The notes below the pieces were generated by a model. That model searched no databases and was not told the origin of the DNA. It saw only the letters and a list, made by a program, of their open reading frames with translations. A stretch of DNA of 64,000 bases, taken from Lichenifustis flavocetrariae (lineage in GTDB: Bacteria > Pseudomonadota > Alphaproteobacteria > Rhizobiales > Beijerinckiaceae). Shown in pieces: positions 56,230 to 64,000 of this stretch. The translations under genes and the position numbers were made by a program. The stretch covers positions 1-64,000 of the forward strand of contig NZ_JAMOIM010000004.1 in NCBI RefSeq assembly GCF_026130545.1. The letters are read 5' to 3'. Every line of letters begins with the position of its first letter. Position 1 is the stretch's first letter.

Positions 56230-56517
56230 TCAGTCGCCATTGCAATCCGGCGTATTCAGATCGCCGGGCTGGAGCACTTCGGGGTTGGCTGCCGGATTGG
56301 TGCCGGTCACACGCTCGACGAATTCGTCGAGCCTTTCGCTCGGCCGCGTAACGAGGCCGGCGGGACCCATCAGGGTGACGACCGTTTCGGGGCGAGCGCC
56401 AAGTTCGTCGATGTGCTTTTCACGGACCCACGCGACGGTTTGGCCGATCGCAGCCGCGTCACTCTCCGCCGTCAGTCCAAGGGGGTCATCAGTGCCGATC
56501 GAAAACGTGTAGTCCAT
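56230..56517 (-). CDS. Hypothetical protein, 95 residues
   Basis: A small acidic soluble protein starting MDYTFSIGTDDPLGLTAESD, with AAAIGQTVAWVREKHIDELG in the middle. ATG 56517 has AGGGGTGA six to seven bases away. No family recognised, no signal or membrane span. It converges on glpD with 15 bases between stops. Confidence 0.5.
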   Translation of the reverse strand: MDYTFSIGTDDPLGLTAESDAAAIGQTVAWVREKHIDELGARPETVVTLMGPAGLVTRPSERLDEFVERVTGTNPAANPEVLQPGDLNTPDCNGD

Positions 56518-57167
56518 GTGACGATCACCCCTGTGTAGTCTGCCTCTCGATGTCAGCTTGGATTTCTCACGCACAAGTCAAGGGAGAGACAGCGGCAAGA
56601 GACCCATCGGGTGTGCGTTGCCCGGGACCGCCGGCATTCGCAACCGCTCGATCGGTAACAAGCAGGGCCGTTGAAGCCGGCCGGGGCGGTGTTCGTTCGC
56701 GCATATTTCATCGTCCCTGCGCCGTACAGCCGTTGGTGACGGCCAATCGGTTTGAGGGACGACCCCGTGCTTCTGAGATGCCAATAGTCCAGCTCAAGGG
56801 TTGGTTGATCATGCGGAATCATCACTCCCGTCGCCAAAACCGTTCCAAATGCAGCCCCGATCCATGGCATAGTTGACTCGTCTTATAGACTTTGTAAGAT
56901 GGGCCGTCTGCTGTGGAGGCGTGCCGACGATGAAAAGGACATTCGGGGCCGACCTCGGCGAACTCGCTGGAGACGATATTCGGCGGTGGCAGGGCGAATT
57001 GGGCGGTGATGTTCAAGCCGCTCGGCGGGGCAAGATCGAAGCCGTTCTATCGGTCGCCGCTCTGTGGATGCGGAGGATTATCGGACAGGGGAATGGCCAT
57101 GGGAGCTGTCGACCCAGGTTGACTACCAGGCCTGCCGATCTGCCCTTCTCCGACCCGAGCCTTTCCC
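56518..57167. other. 650-base region without a supported gene
   Basis: Several frames are open but none has a family match together with a good Shine-Dalgarno. A short rightward frame from about 56931 (MKRTFGADLGELAGDDIRRW) looks somewhat protein-like but breaks down after 60 codons. No hairpin terminator or repeat stands out. Confidence 0.4.
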
Positions 57168-57563
57168 ATGCGACTCAGCCAAACAGCCCAACACGGCCGT
57201 CCGCCCTCAGCGCGTAACCGCGTCCTCGTCGTCGCGTCGCCCACGCATTCTCTCGAACTCCTGCGGTGGGCGACAATCCTCAGCGATGACATCCTTTTCG
57301 TCGCGGAGAGCATCGACGCGGCGTCACAGCGTTTCGCGACGCACTTCGCCATTGAAACGCGCCGGCGAACGTTTCGGCACAGCGATCTTTCCCATGCGGG
57401 TACGCTGCTCCTGTCGCTGCCCGATCCTGAAAAGGAAAATCAGATCGTTCGCGCCGCACGTCGTCAGGGCGTCGCCGCCCATGTGGTCGACCGCCCGCTT
57501 GTGTCCGATTTCACGGTCTTGGCTCTCCTCCAACAGCCGCTAGGGTCGAGTCTGGCCGCATAG
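57168..57563 (+). CDS. Siroheme-synthase N-terminal-like (Rossmann) single-domain protein
   Basis: A 131-residue protein resembling the NAD-binding domain of CysG/Met8p-type precorrin-2 dehydrogenases. RNRVLVVASPTHSLELLRWA stands in for the beta1-glycine-loop, and ENQIVRAARRQGVAAHVVDRPLVSDFTV parallels the usual N..V...AR..GI.VNVVD.P.L.DF segment. The Gly-rich GGG.VA loop is not conserved (ASPTHS), and the dimerisation and methylase domains are absent, so dehydrogenase activity is doubtful. It might be a decayed copy or a repurposed fold. ATG 57168 is only weakly supported. Confidence 0.55.
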   Translation: MRLSQTAQHGRPPSARNRVLVVASPTHSLELLRWATILSDDILFVAESIDAASQRFATHFAIETRRRTFRHSDLSHAGTLLLSLPDPEKENQIVRAARRQGVAAHVVDRPLVSDFTVLALLQQPLGSSLAA

Positions 57564-57724
57564 GGCGCGATCCGGGGTGGCGAAGCTCGGAAATCAACCT
57601 TGCCTTAACCTTGTGAGGTCAATCTCCATCGGCGTTCGTTCGCGCGAGCCGTCGCGCATGCCGGCGCGGGCGGCGTCGATGCAAGTCGCGGCTTCGGGAG
57701 GGCCGCTTTTTGGAGGTGATCGTC

Positions 57725-58096
57725 ATGCGTTCGGCGATGGCTGTATTGCTTCTTACGATGCTCTTTCATGGTGGGGCTCTGGCCGACGGTCGATTCCGCA
57801 ACATGATGCCCTATGGCGAAGCGCGCGAAATGTTTCTGCGAATGGGATACCGTCCCTACATGATGCCCGGCGCGGATATCTGTGACCCGGACGACCCGCG
57901 CTGCTTTCCCGAACTCGAATATTGCGCGAAGAGCCGAACCTGGGCCTGCACCTACACGTGGCGGCGCGGCAAGACCATCATCGAAGTCGAAACCCGCTAC
58001 GACAACCCGATCGTGGCGCGATCGGAATGTGTGGTCAATTGCACCCAGTCCCCGAAGTCGGTTCCGGCGTCCGGTGAGGGTGTCGCTGCGCGGTAG
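57725..58096 (+). CDS. Small secreted cysteine-rich hypothetical protein
   Basis: A 123-residue protein with an N-terminal signal peptide (MRSAMAVLLLTMLFHGGALADG). The mature part contains six cysteines (DIC, RCF, EYC, WAC, SEC, VNC), an even number consistent with three disulfides in the periplasm or outside. GGAGGTG lies six bases before the ATG at 57725, which supports the start over TTG 57710. No family recognised. It is monocistronic. Confidence 0.65.
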   Translation: MRSAMAVLLLTMLFHGGALADGRFRNMMPYGEAREMFLRMGYRPYMMPGADICDPDDPRCFPELEYCAKSRTWACTYTWRRGKTIIEVETRYDNPIVARSECVVNCTQSPKSVPASGEGVAAR

Positions 58097-58209
58097 TCAT
58101 TCCCACGGCGGGTTCTAGATCTTTCTGTCGTGGCCCCGCCTGATCGCGAGATGACCTCGGTCAGAAATGGCGTCGACGGGAAGAGGGCGATCGAGCCAAT
58201 CGGACATCC

Positions 58210-59376
58210 ATGCTGACCACCCTCGCGGTCGAGAGCTATCGTTCCCTTCGAAAGCTCGTCATCCCCCTAGCCCCTCTGGCTGTGATCACCGGGCCGAACG
58301 GGAGCGGAAAATCGAGCCTCTACCGGGCATTGCGATTGCTCGCCGACACTTGCCAAGGCTCGCTCGTGGCGAGCCTCGCCCGCGAGGGTGGGCTGCCGTC
58401 GACACTATGGGCCGGGCCGCATGAGATCGGGCGGGGCGTGAAATCGGGGCAGTATCAGGTGGAAGGGCTGCGGAGACACCAGTCCGTCCATCTGCGGCTC
58501 GGTTTTGCGGCCGATGACTTCGGCTATGCGATCGACTTGGGACTCCCGTCCCAAACTCCGCCAAGCGCGTTCAACCTCGATCCCGAGATCAAGCGCGAAT
58601 GCCTCTGGTCAGGCCCCGTGCTGCGCCCCTCGACCCTTCTGGTCGACCGGCGCGGTCCCTCGCTGCGGGTGACAGACGCCACGGGCGCCTGGCAACATGC
58701 GTTGACGGCGCTGCCGCCCTACGACAGCATGATGACGGCTTTCGCGGACCCGCGGGGGGCGCCCGAGATGATCGTCTTGCGCGAGAGGGTTCGGGGCTGG
58801 CGCTTCTACGACAACTTCCGCACGGATTCAGAAGCCCCGGCCCGGCACATGCAGATCGGGACGCGGTCACCCATCCTCAGTCACGACGGCGCCAATCTGG
58901 CGGCCGCCCTGCAGACGATCCGGGAAATCGGCGATGCCGCCGGGCTCGACCAAGCCGTGGACGAAGCCTTCCCGGGTGCGGAAGTGATCGTCGTCCATGC
59001 CGACGGGCGGTTCCAACTGACGATGCGCCAGCATGGGCTTCTTCGTACCCTCGGGGCAGCCGAACTTTCCGATGGAACGCTGCGCTACCTCCTGCTGGTC
59101 GCGGCGCTCCTGACCCCGCGGCCGCCCGAACTTCTTGTCTTCAACGAGCCCGAGGCGAGCCTTCATCCCGAACTTCTACCGGCACTGGCGGCCCTGATAG
59201 GCCGAGCCGCCGCACGATCTCAGATCGTCGTCGTGTCGCACAACGCGCACCTCGTTTCCCTGTTGCGGGACGGTGCGGACACCGGAACGATCGAACTGGA
59301 AAAGGCCTTCGGCGAGACTCGGATCAAGGATCTCGACGCCGCCGACAGGCCCCGATGGGAGTGGCCCGCCCGGTGA
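58210..59376 (+). CDS. AAA-family ATPase (COG4637/AAA_21 type)
   Basis: A 388-residue ATPase with an ABC/SMC-like head. LAVESYRSLRKLVIPLAPL, Walker A GPNGSGKSS (28-36), signature-like ELSDGTLRYLLLVAALL and Walker B LLVFNEPEASLHPELLPAL, where the usual Asp-Glu is Asn-Glu, as is typical of COG4637. HNAHLVSLL is the switch. The fold resembles OLD/RecF nucleases' ATPase half, but no Toprim nuclease domain is fused or adjacent. Function unknown; DNA-related or antiphage roles occur in relatives. It converges on rcdA. Confidence 0.85.
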   Translation: MLTTLAVESYRSLRKLVIPLAPLAVITGPNGSGKSSLYRALRLLADTCQGSLVASLAREGGLPSTLWAGPHEIGRGVKSGQYQVEGLRRHQSVHLRLGFAADDFGYAIDLGLPSQTPPSAFNLDPEIKRECLWSGPVLRPSTLLVDRRGPSLRVTDATGAWQHALTALPPYDSMMTAFADPRGAPEMIVLRERVRGWRFYDNFRTDSEAPARHMQIGTRSPILSHDGANLAAALQTIREIGDAAGLDQAVDEAFPGAEVIVVHADGRFQLTMRQHGLLRTLGAAELSDGTLRYLLLVAALLTPRPPELLVFNEPEASLHPELLPALAALIGRAAARSQIVVVSHNAHLVSLLRDGADTGTIELEKAFGETRIKDLDAADRPRWEWPAR

Positions 59377-59418
59377 CAACGTCCGGCCAGGCGCGACCCG
59401 ATTGTTACTCGCGCCCCA

Positions 59419-59940
59419 TCAGGCGCTGCCTCCTCCCGGAAAGGCGCGCCGCAGCAGGTCGAACTGCGACTGCACGCCGGGGAGCGACGGGCGGGGCCGG
59501 TCGACACGCGATGCGTGAACCTGCGCATCGAAATGGACGATGCGCGCGTGGATCCGAAGCGATTGCGCCGTGAACTCCTGCAGATCCTCCGGCAATTGAG
59601 CGAAGAGAGCGGCCTGACTGGCAATGCCTTGCGAGGACGTCAGGCTTTGCCGGCTTCGTGCCGTTTCGTCATCGGCCAACTCGCCATCGTTGACCGCCTT
59701 CTGGACCAGCAGCCACGAGGCGATCTGCATCAGGCGGGTCGTGAGCCGCATGCTTTCGGCCGCGTAGGCGAGGGCGAGAGGACGCGGCAGCGTTCGGGAT
59801 TGCTCACGTCCCGGACCATCGAGATAGGCCGCAACATCCTCCACGAGGGACATGCCGTCCTGATAAAGCGTCTTGAACTGGGGAGAAGATGCCAGCCGGT
59901 GGGCGAAGCTGATCGTATTTCCTTGTTCCATGCCCAGCAT
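59419..59940 (-). CDS. rcdA: RcdA homologue (DUF1465), adaptor for CtrA proteolysis
   Basis: A 173-residue helical protein. FKTLYQDGMSLVEDVAAYLDGPGR, LPRPLALAYAAESMRLTTRLMQIASWLLVQKAV matches Caulobacter RcdA closely (from memory, RLTTRLMQIASWLLVQ is near-identical). RcdA helps CpdR and PopA deliver CtrA to ClpXP at the cell pole. ATG 59940 has GAAGAGG six bases upstream; a downstream ATG at 59931 is possible. A perfect TTAA-N7-TTAA CtrA box lies 129 bases upstream at 60069-60083, pointing to feedback control. Confidence 0.9.
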   Translation of the reverse strand: MLGMEQGNTISFAHRLASSPQFKTLYQDGMSLVEDVAAYLDGPGREQSRTLPRPLALAYAAESMRLTTRLMQIASWLLVQKAVNDGELADDETARSRQSLTSSQGIASQAALFAQLPEDLQEFTAQSLRIHARIVHFDAQVHASRVDRPRPSLPGVQSQFDLLRRAFPGGGSA

Positions 59941-60068
59941 CACAGACCTCTTCTCCATCGTCGCGATTGCCCGGATCCGGCGGCGCCTGCCGCCTGTGCC
60001 GAAGTGAACCGCTCTCATCTAACCGCGATCAACGTTGCAAACACCACGCCGCGAGAGATCTCCTCGCG

Positions 60069-60083
60069 TTAACTTTGTGTTAA
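60069..60083. promoter_or_regulatory. CtrA-type box TTAA-N7-TTAA upstream of rcdA
   Basis: TTAA (60069-60072), seven bases CTTTGTG, TTAA (60080-60083): an exact match to the CtrA consensus spacing. It overlaps nothing coding and lies between the stop of the quinone oxidoreductase and rcdA, 129 bases ahead of the rcdA start. CtrA control of rcdA is known in Caulobacter; here it is inferred from the site. Confidence 0.6.
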
Positions 60084-60085
60084 GG

Positions 60086-61099
60086 TTAACGGAACGCGTC
60101 TTCCGCCACGGTGAGGACGATCTTTCCGATGTGGTCACCCGCCTCCATGCACCGGTGCGCGGCGGCGGCTTCGCTCAAGGTGAAGGCACGGTCCATCACG
60201 GGCCTGATCTGACCGGACGCGATGATCGGCCAGACTTTGGATTCCAATGCGTTGGCGATGGCACGCTTCTCGGCGATGCTGCGTGGCCGGAGGGTCGATC
60301 CCGTATGGATCAGGCGTTTCGTCATGAGCTTGGTGAAGTTCACCTCCGCCTTCGCGGCTTCCAGGAAGGCGATCTGCACGACCCGGCCGCATTCGGCCGC
60401 AGCCTCGTAGTTTCGCTCGATGTAGGAGCCGCCGACCATGTCGAGGATGACATCCGCGCCCCGCCCGGACGTCACGGCCTTGACGGCATCGACGAAATCC
60501 TCGTCCCGGTAGTTCACCGCCCGGTCTGCCCCGAGCGCCACGATGGCGGCGCATTTCTCCGGCGATCCGGCCGTTGCGATCACACGTGCGCCGAAAGCCT
60601 TGGCCAGCATGATGGCCGTCGTACCGATGCCCGACGTCCCACCATGGACCAAAAGTGTCTCACCGGCTTTGAGCCCGCCTCGTTCGAACACGTTGGTCCA
60701 CACCGTGAAGAACGTTTCGGGGAGCGCGGCGGCCTCGCGCATTGTCAGGCCCGTCGGGATCGGCAGGGCCTGCGGCTCCGGTGTCTTCACATATTCGGCG
60801 TAGCCACCGCCCGGCACCAGCGCACAGACACGATCGCCGACCGCGTAGCGGTGAGTGCCAGGACCGAGGGCCGCGACGGTGCCGGAGACCTCCAGGCCCA
60901 ACAGGTCGGAGGCCCCCGGAGGCGGCGGATACGCGCCTTTGCGCTGCAGGATATCTGGGCGGTTGACGCCCGCCGCCGCGACCCGGATGAGGATCTCGCC
61001 TTCGTGCGCTTCCGGCACGTTGCGATGAGCGAGTTCGAGGACCTCGGGGCCGCCCTTCCCGTTCATGGCGACGACGGTCATGGTTTCAGGGAGAGACAT
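60086..61099 (-). CDS. NAD(P)H-quinone oxidoreductase, PIG3-like zinc-type MDR
   Basis: A 337-residue medium-chain reductase lacking the zinc-binding cysteines. GVNRPDILQRKGAYPPPPGASDLLGLEVSG is diagnostic of the PIG3/TIGR02824 family, LLVHGGTSGIGTTAIMLAKAFGARVIATAGS is the NADPH-binding Rossmann motif (the AGS ending prefers NADP). It reduces quinones. ATG 61099 gives the usual N-terminus MSLPETMTVV; longer starts are rejected. It diverges from slyX. Confidence 0.9.
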   Translation of the reverse strand: MSLPETMTVVAMNGKGGPEVLELAHRNVPEAHEGEILIRVAAAGVNRPDILQRKGAYPPPPGASDLLGLEVSGTVAALGPGTHRYAVGDRVCALVPGGGYAEYVKTPEPQALPIPTGLTMREAAALPETFFTVWTNVFERGGLKAGETLLVHGGTSGIGTTAIMLAKAFGARVIATAGSPEKCAAIVALGADRAVNYRDEDFVDAVKAVTSGRGADVILDMVGGSYIERNYEAAAECGRVVQIAFLEAAKAEVNFTKLMTKRLIHTGSTLRPRSIAEKRAIANALESKVWPIIASGQIRPVMDRAFTLSEAAAAHRCMEAGDHIGKIVLTVAEDAFR

Positions 61100-61177
61100 G
61101 GCGGCTCCTGGGTTAGAGATGTTTTTCAGATAGAGCGTTCCTGCGACCGGGACACGCTCGATACCGAAAGACGGAAG

Positions 61178-61396
61178 ATGACCGATCCGCAAGGACTCGC
61201 GCAGCGCCTGGAGGCGCTCGAAATGCATGCGGCCCATCAGGCGCGGGTAATCGACGAGCTCAATGCGACCGTTGCGGCGCAATGGACCACGATCGACGCC
61301 TTGCGGCGGGGCCTCGCGACGATCGCCGAGCGACTGGAAAGTGCCGAGGCGCGCGGCGTCGGCCTTCCACCCGTGCAGAAGCCGCCGCATTATTGA
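61178..61396 (+). CDS. slyX: SlyX family protein
   Basis: A 72-residue coiled-coil protein: LAQRLEALEMHAAHQARVIDELNATVAAQW, then the SlyX ending PPVQKPPHY. Heptads of Leu/Ile over residues 7-58 form the coiled coil. The function of SlyX is unknown. ATG 61178 is 79 bases from the divergent quinone-oxidoreductase ATG. The alkaline-phosphatase-family gene follows about 105 bases later. Confidence 0.85.
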   Translation: MTDPQGLAQRLEALEMHAAHQARVIDELNATVAAQWTTIDALRRGLATIAERLESAEARGVGLPPVQKPPHY

Positions 61397-61500
61397 TGGC
61401 ACGGGTTCCTCCGCCCCAGTCGCCTCGCCGAACGCCACGTGTCATCGAATTGTCGCTGCCGACGGGCATGAGCGGCCGACGCATCAACCGGAGGTTTCTC

Positions 61501-63342
61501 ATGAAAGCACAGGTCCTGTCGGCCGCCACGGCGGTCCTTTGCATCATGGGGACTGTCCCGGTCGTCCAGGCGGCAGAGCGGCCGCATAACGTCATTCTGT
61601 TCGTGCCCGACGGCTTGCGTGGCGTCATCGTCAACGACACGACGGCCCCGTCCATGGCGGCGCTCGCGCGACAGGGCGTCTGGATGAAGAACAGCCATTC
61701 GCTGTTCCCAACCTTCACGACCGCCAACGCCTCGGCGATGGCGACGGGGCATTACCTCGGTGACACCGGCGATTTCTCCAACACGATCTATACCGGCTTC
61801 CAGGTGCCCGGCGCCGGCAACAGCATGGTGCCGTTTCTCGAGAACGATCCCGTGCTCGGCGATGTCGACGAGCATTTCGCCGGGGATTATCTCGATGAAG
61901 CCACGATTTTGAAGCTCGCCCGCGACAAAGGGTTCAGCACGGCCGCGATCGGCAAGCTCGGACCGGTCTTGATCTTCGACCATACGAAGGACGGCCGCGA
62001 GCAGTCGATCATCATCGACGATCAGACCGGGACGCCCAAGGGGGTGCCTCTGTCGGCCGAGCTGAGCGATCGGCTGAAAGCCGCCGGTGTCCCGCTCGCG
62101 GCACCCACGCGGGGTGACAACGGCAAATCGGGGGATTTCAAGACGGCGGGCACCCATTCGGCCAACGGCAACCAGCAGGATTATTTCGCCTCCGCCGCGA
62201 CCCGGGCCGTGCTGCCGCTCTTCGCCGCGCGCGACAAGCCCTTCGTTTTGGTGTTCTGGTCGCGCGACCCCGATGGCACGCAGCACAATCAGGGTGACAG
62301 CCTGCTGAGCCTCGTGCCCGGCATCAACGGGCCGACCTCCATGGCGGCGATCCGGAACGCGGACGATGACCTCGCCCGGCTGCGCGCAACGGTGGCCGAA
62401 CTGGGCTTGACCGACACGACGGACATCATCGTCTCATCCGATCACGGCTTCTCGACCATTTCGAAACAGAGCGAAACGAGTTTCGCCGCGAAACAAACCT
62501 TCAGCGATCAGCCGGCGGGCCTGCTCACGGTCGGCTTCGTGGCCATCGACATCGCGCAGGCTTTGAGCCTGCCGCTGATCGATCCCGACAACAACTACGT
62601 GACGCTCGCTGCCGGGCAGCATCCGAAGTTCGGCAACGGCCTGATCGGCGGCGACAAGGATCACCCCAAGGTCGTGGTGGCCGCCAATGGCGGGTCGGAT
62701 CTGATCTATGTCCCGGACGGTGACAAGGACACGGCCCGCAAGGTGGTCGAATTCCTGATGAGCCAGGATTACGTGAGCGGCCTGTTCGTCGACGAAAAGC
62801 TCGGTCATTTCCCTGGCACGCTGACGCTGGCCGACATCAACCTGCAAGGCACCGCCGTCACCCCGCTGCCGGCGATCGCCGTGAACTTTCGCTCTTTCGA
62901 CACGGTCTGTGGCGAGCCCACGCGTTGTGCGGTCGAACTGGCCGATACGGGGTTGCAGCAGGGCCAGGGCATGCACGGCTCCTTCAGCCGCGCCGACACG
63001 CAGAACTTCATGGCCGCCGTCGGCCCCGACTTTAAAGCGGGCTTCATCGATCTCGCGCCCACCAGCAACGCCGATATCGGCAAGACGATCGCCAAGATCC
63101 TCGATCTGCCGGTGGCCGACAAAGGCAAGCTCGTTGGAAGGCCGATCACCGAGGTCATGGCGGGCGGCGCTCCGGCGCCCGAGGTTCTCAGCGAAATCCT
63201 GATGTCGGACCCGGATTCCAAAGGTCTGAGGACAGTGATCGACCGGCAGCAGGTGGGAGACACCTTGTATTTCGATGCCGCCGGCTTTCCGGGCCGCACC
63301 GTGGGATTGTCGAGCACGCCCTTCGACCTCAAGGCCAAATAG
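61501..63342 (+). CDS. Secreted alkaline-phosphatase-superfamily (type I phosphodiesterase) protein
   Basis: A 613-residue protein with a signal peptide ending near VVQAAER. NVILFVPDGLR gives the first metal Asp, PTFTTANASAMATGHY the nucleophile Thr loop, SRDPDGTQHNQGDS and SSDHGFSTI the second metal set, and the HGSFSRADTQNFMAAVGPDF segment the last His. It fits the PF01663 nucleotide pyrophosphatase/phosphodiesterase group and would cleave phosphodiesters or phosphoesters in the periplasm. ATG 61501 follows GGAGG. A pair of cysteines (VCGEPTRC) may be disulfide-linked. Substrate unknown. Confidence 0.88.
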   Translation: MKAQVLSAATAVLCIMGTVPVVQAAERPHNVILFVPDGLRGVIVNDTTAPSMAALARQGVWMKNSHSLFPTFTTANASAMATGHYLGDTGDFSNTIYTGFQVPGAGNSMVPFLENDPVLGDVDEHFAGDYLDEATILKLARDKGFSTAAIGKLGPVLIFDHTKDGREQSIIIDDQTGTPKGVPLSAELSDRLKAAGVPLAAPTRGDNGKSGDFKTAGTHSANGNQQDYFASAATRAVLPLFAARDKPFVLVFWSRDPDGTQHNQGDSLLSLVPGINGPTSMAAIRNADDDLARLRATVAELGLTDTTDIIVSSDHGFSTISKQSETSFAAKQTFSDQPAGLLTVGFVAIDIAQALSLPLIDPDNNYVTLAAGQHPKFGNGLIGGDKDHPKVVVAANGGSDLIYVPDGDKDTARKVVEFLMSQDYVSGLFVDEKLGHFPGTLTLADINLQGTAVTPLPAIAVNFRSFDTVCGEPTRCAVELADTGLQQGQGMHGSFSRADTQNFMAAVGPDFKAGFIDLAPTSNADIGKTIAKILDLPVADKGKLVGRPITEVMAGGAPAPEVLSEILMSDPDSKGLRTVIDRQQVGDTLYFDAAGFPGRTVGLSSTPFDLKAK

Positions 63343-63722
63343 CTGAAGCCTTCGCGTTATCCGAAATACGTCGGGGCCAATCCGACGCAAGCGCCCAGCA
63401 TAACGATGACGAGCGGCGGCCTGTCGAGGGCCGTCAGAAGGACGAAGCCCGTCGCGACGCTTGCAAAGTCGGACGGGCGCAGGACGGTGCTGGTCCAGAC
63501 CGGGCATAGAGAGCAGACGAGACTGGTCCGCTCAGAGACCGCGACAATGTGAGAAGCGACGACATTTCGACCATCACGAGGCTTTAGCGTGCGGGTCCCG
63601 CCTGTCCAACGTCTTCGGCCCCGTGATCCACCCGGCACCTTCAGCTTCGCCCGCCGCCGGCGCTTGCCAAGCTGGACGCGCATCTTTACCTGTGCGTCCC
63701 GCACGCGAGACGGACCCCGACC
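63343..63722. other. 380-base gap before leuB with a possible membrane-protein remnant
   Basis: No complete gene. The only protein-like trace is the leftward C-terminal fragment at 63357-63491, listed separately. Bases 63590-63720 appear to be non-coding leader for leuB, and no clear promoter or terminator hairpin is visible. Confidence 0.4.
63357..63491 (-). pseudogene. Possible C-terminal remnant of a chromate-transporter-like membrane protein
   Basis: On the minus strand STVLRPSDFASVATGFVLLT continues ALDRPPLVIVMLGACVGLAPTYFG and stops at 63357-63359. The pattern of a hydrophobic span, a short polar turn with PP, and a second hydrophobic span ending the protein resembles the C-terminus of ChrA-type transporters. 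Nothing recognisable precedes it. The call is tentative; it may be chance. Confidence 0.25.
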
Positions 63723-64000
63723 ATGGCGACCCATAAGCTTTTTCTTCTTCCCGGCGACGGCATCGGCCCCGAAGTCATGGCCGAAGTGGAGAAAGTCGCC
63801 GCTTTTCTGACGGAGAGCGGACAGGCCCGGTTCGAGATCGAGAAGGGTCTGGTCGGCGGATGCGCCTATGACGCCCATGGTCAGGCGATCAGCGATGCCG
63901 ATATGGCCCGCGCGCAGGCTGCCGACGCCGTCATTCTCGCCGCGGTCGGCGGCCCAAAATGGGATGACGTTCCTTACGAGGTCCGTCCCGAGGCGGGATT
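63723..64000 (+). CDS. leuB: 3-isopropylmalate dehydrogenase, 5' part (runs off the window)
   Basis: The first 92 codons: ATHKLFLLPGDGIGPEVMAEV is the family start (GDGIGPE), and GLVGGCAYDAHGQ, then ADAVILAAVGGPKWDDVP are leucine-type hallmarks. It oxidatively decarboxylates 3-isopropylmalate in leucine synthesis. ATG 63723 is the usual start. The reading frame is open to the end of the window. Confidence 0.93.
   Translation, partial: MATHKLFLLPGDGIGPEVMAEVEKVAAFLTESGQARFEIEKGLVGGCAYDAHGQAISDADMARAQAADAVILAAVGGPKWDDVPYEVRPEAG

Noticed and set aside
56553-56876. Overlapping 105-108 codon frames on both strands
   Set aside because: Arg/Cys/Pro-rich shadow-like translations, no Shine-Dalgarno, no family.
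60035-61177. Plus-strand frame upstream of and in frame with slyX, which would make a 453-residue protein
   Set aside because: The upstream part is antisense to the quinone oxidoreductase and has no motifs; SlyX is a complete 72-residue family member from ATG 61178.

Overview
This is a high-GC bacterial chromosome segment from an alphaproteobacterium, most likely Hyphomicrobiales (Rhizobiales). The evidence is an RcdA homologue with a CtrA-type box upstream, a rhizobial-type glycerol ABC transporter (glpSTPQUV with glpD, glpR and glpK), the dnaB-radA-cvpA-purF order, dnaN-recF adjacency, and an MmgR-like small RNA. Genus cannot be fixed from the sequence alone. No rRNA, tRNA, CRISPR array or intact prophage was found.

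Region 1 (1-900) is a decayed mobile island: the right end of an IS3-family element, the C-terminal stub of a Fic-type gene, an N-terminal scrap of a tyrosine recombinase, and a frameshifted hsdM.

Region 2 (1057-13119) is an aldose catabolic locus. A leftward trio (enolase-superfamily sugar-acid dehydratase, SDR, GntR regulator) diverges from a long rightward operon: sugar-binding protein, Zn alcohol dehydrogenase, aldose 1-epimerase, permease and double ATPase, then a second complete ABC importer that looks like AraFGH. Three copies of a GATCGTAyC-type motif lie in the divergent promoter.

Region 3 (14038-20657) is an AraC-type regulator followed by a CUT2 importer with a half-size ATPase, a ribitol-2-dehydrogenase-like SDR and an FGGY kinase: a pentitol (probably ribitol) operon feeding the pentose phosphate pathway.

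Region 4 (21334-39520) is mostly housekeeping: a GGDEF-EAL protein, DUF2252, gpmI, DUF6880, a dienelactone-hydrolase-like protein, dnaB, radA, cvpA, purF, an SDR, a glyoxalase-fold protein, a GST, recF and dnaN.

Region 5 (39614-45191) has iolB, a second enolase-superfamily protein with altered active-site residues, a GMC oxidoreductase, a well-formed antisense-strand sRNA gene, a TPR protein and a conserved hypothetical protein.

Region 6 (45242-56214) is the glycerol regulon: leftward glpR, glpS, glpT, glpP, glpQ, glpU, glpV, glpK, with a 2OG-Fe(II) oxygenase-like gene upstream of glpR and divergent glpD. TTCG-rich operator clusters precede glpD and glpS.

Region 7 (56230-64000) has small hypothetical proteins, a siroheme-synthase-N-like single domain, a Cys-rich secreted protein, a COG4637-type ATPase, rcdA, a quinone oxidoreductase, slyX, a secreted alkaline-phosphatase-superfamily protein and the 5' end of leuB.
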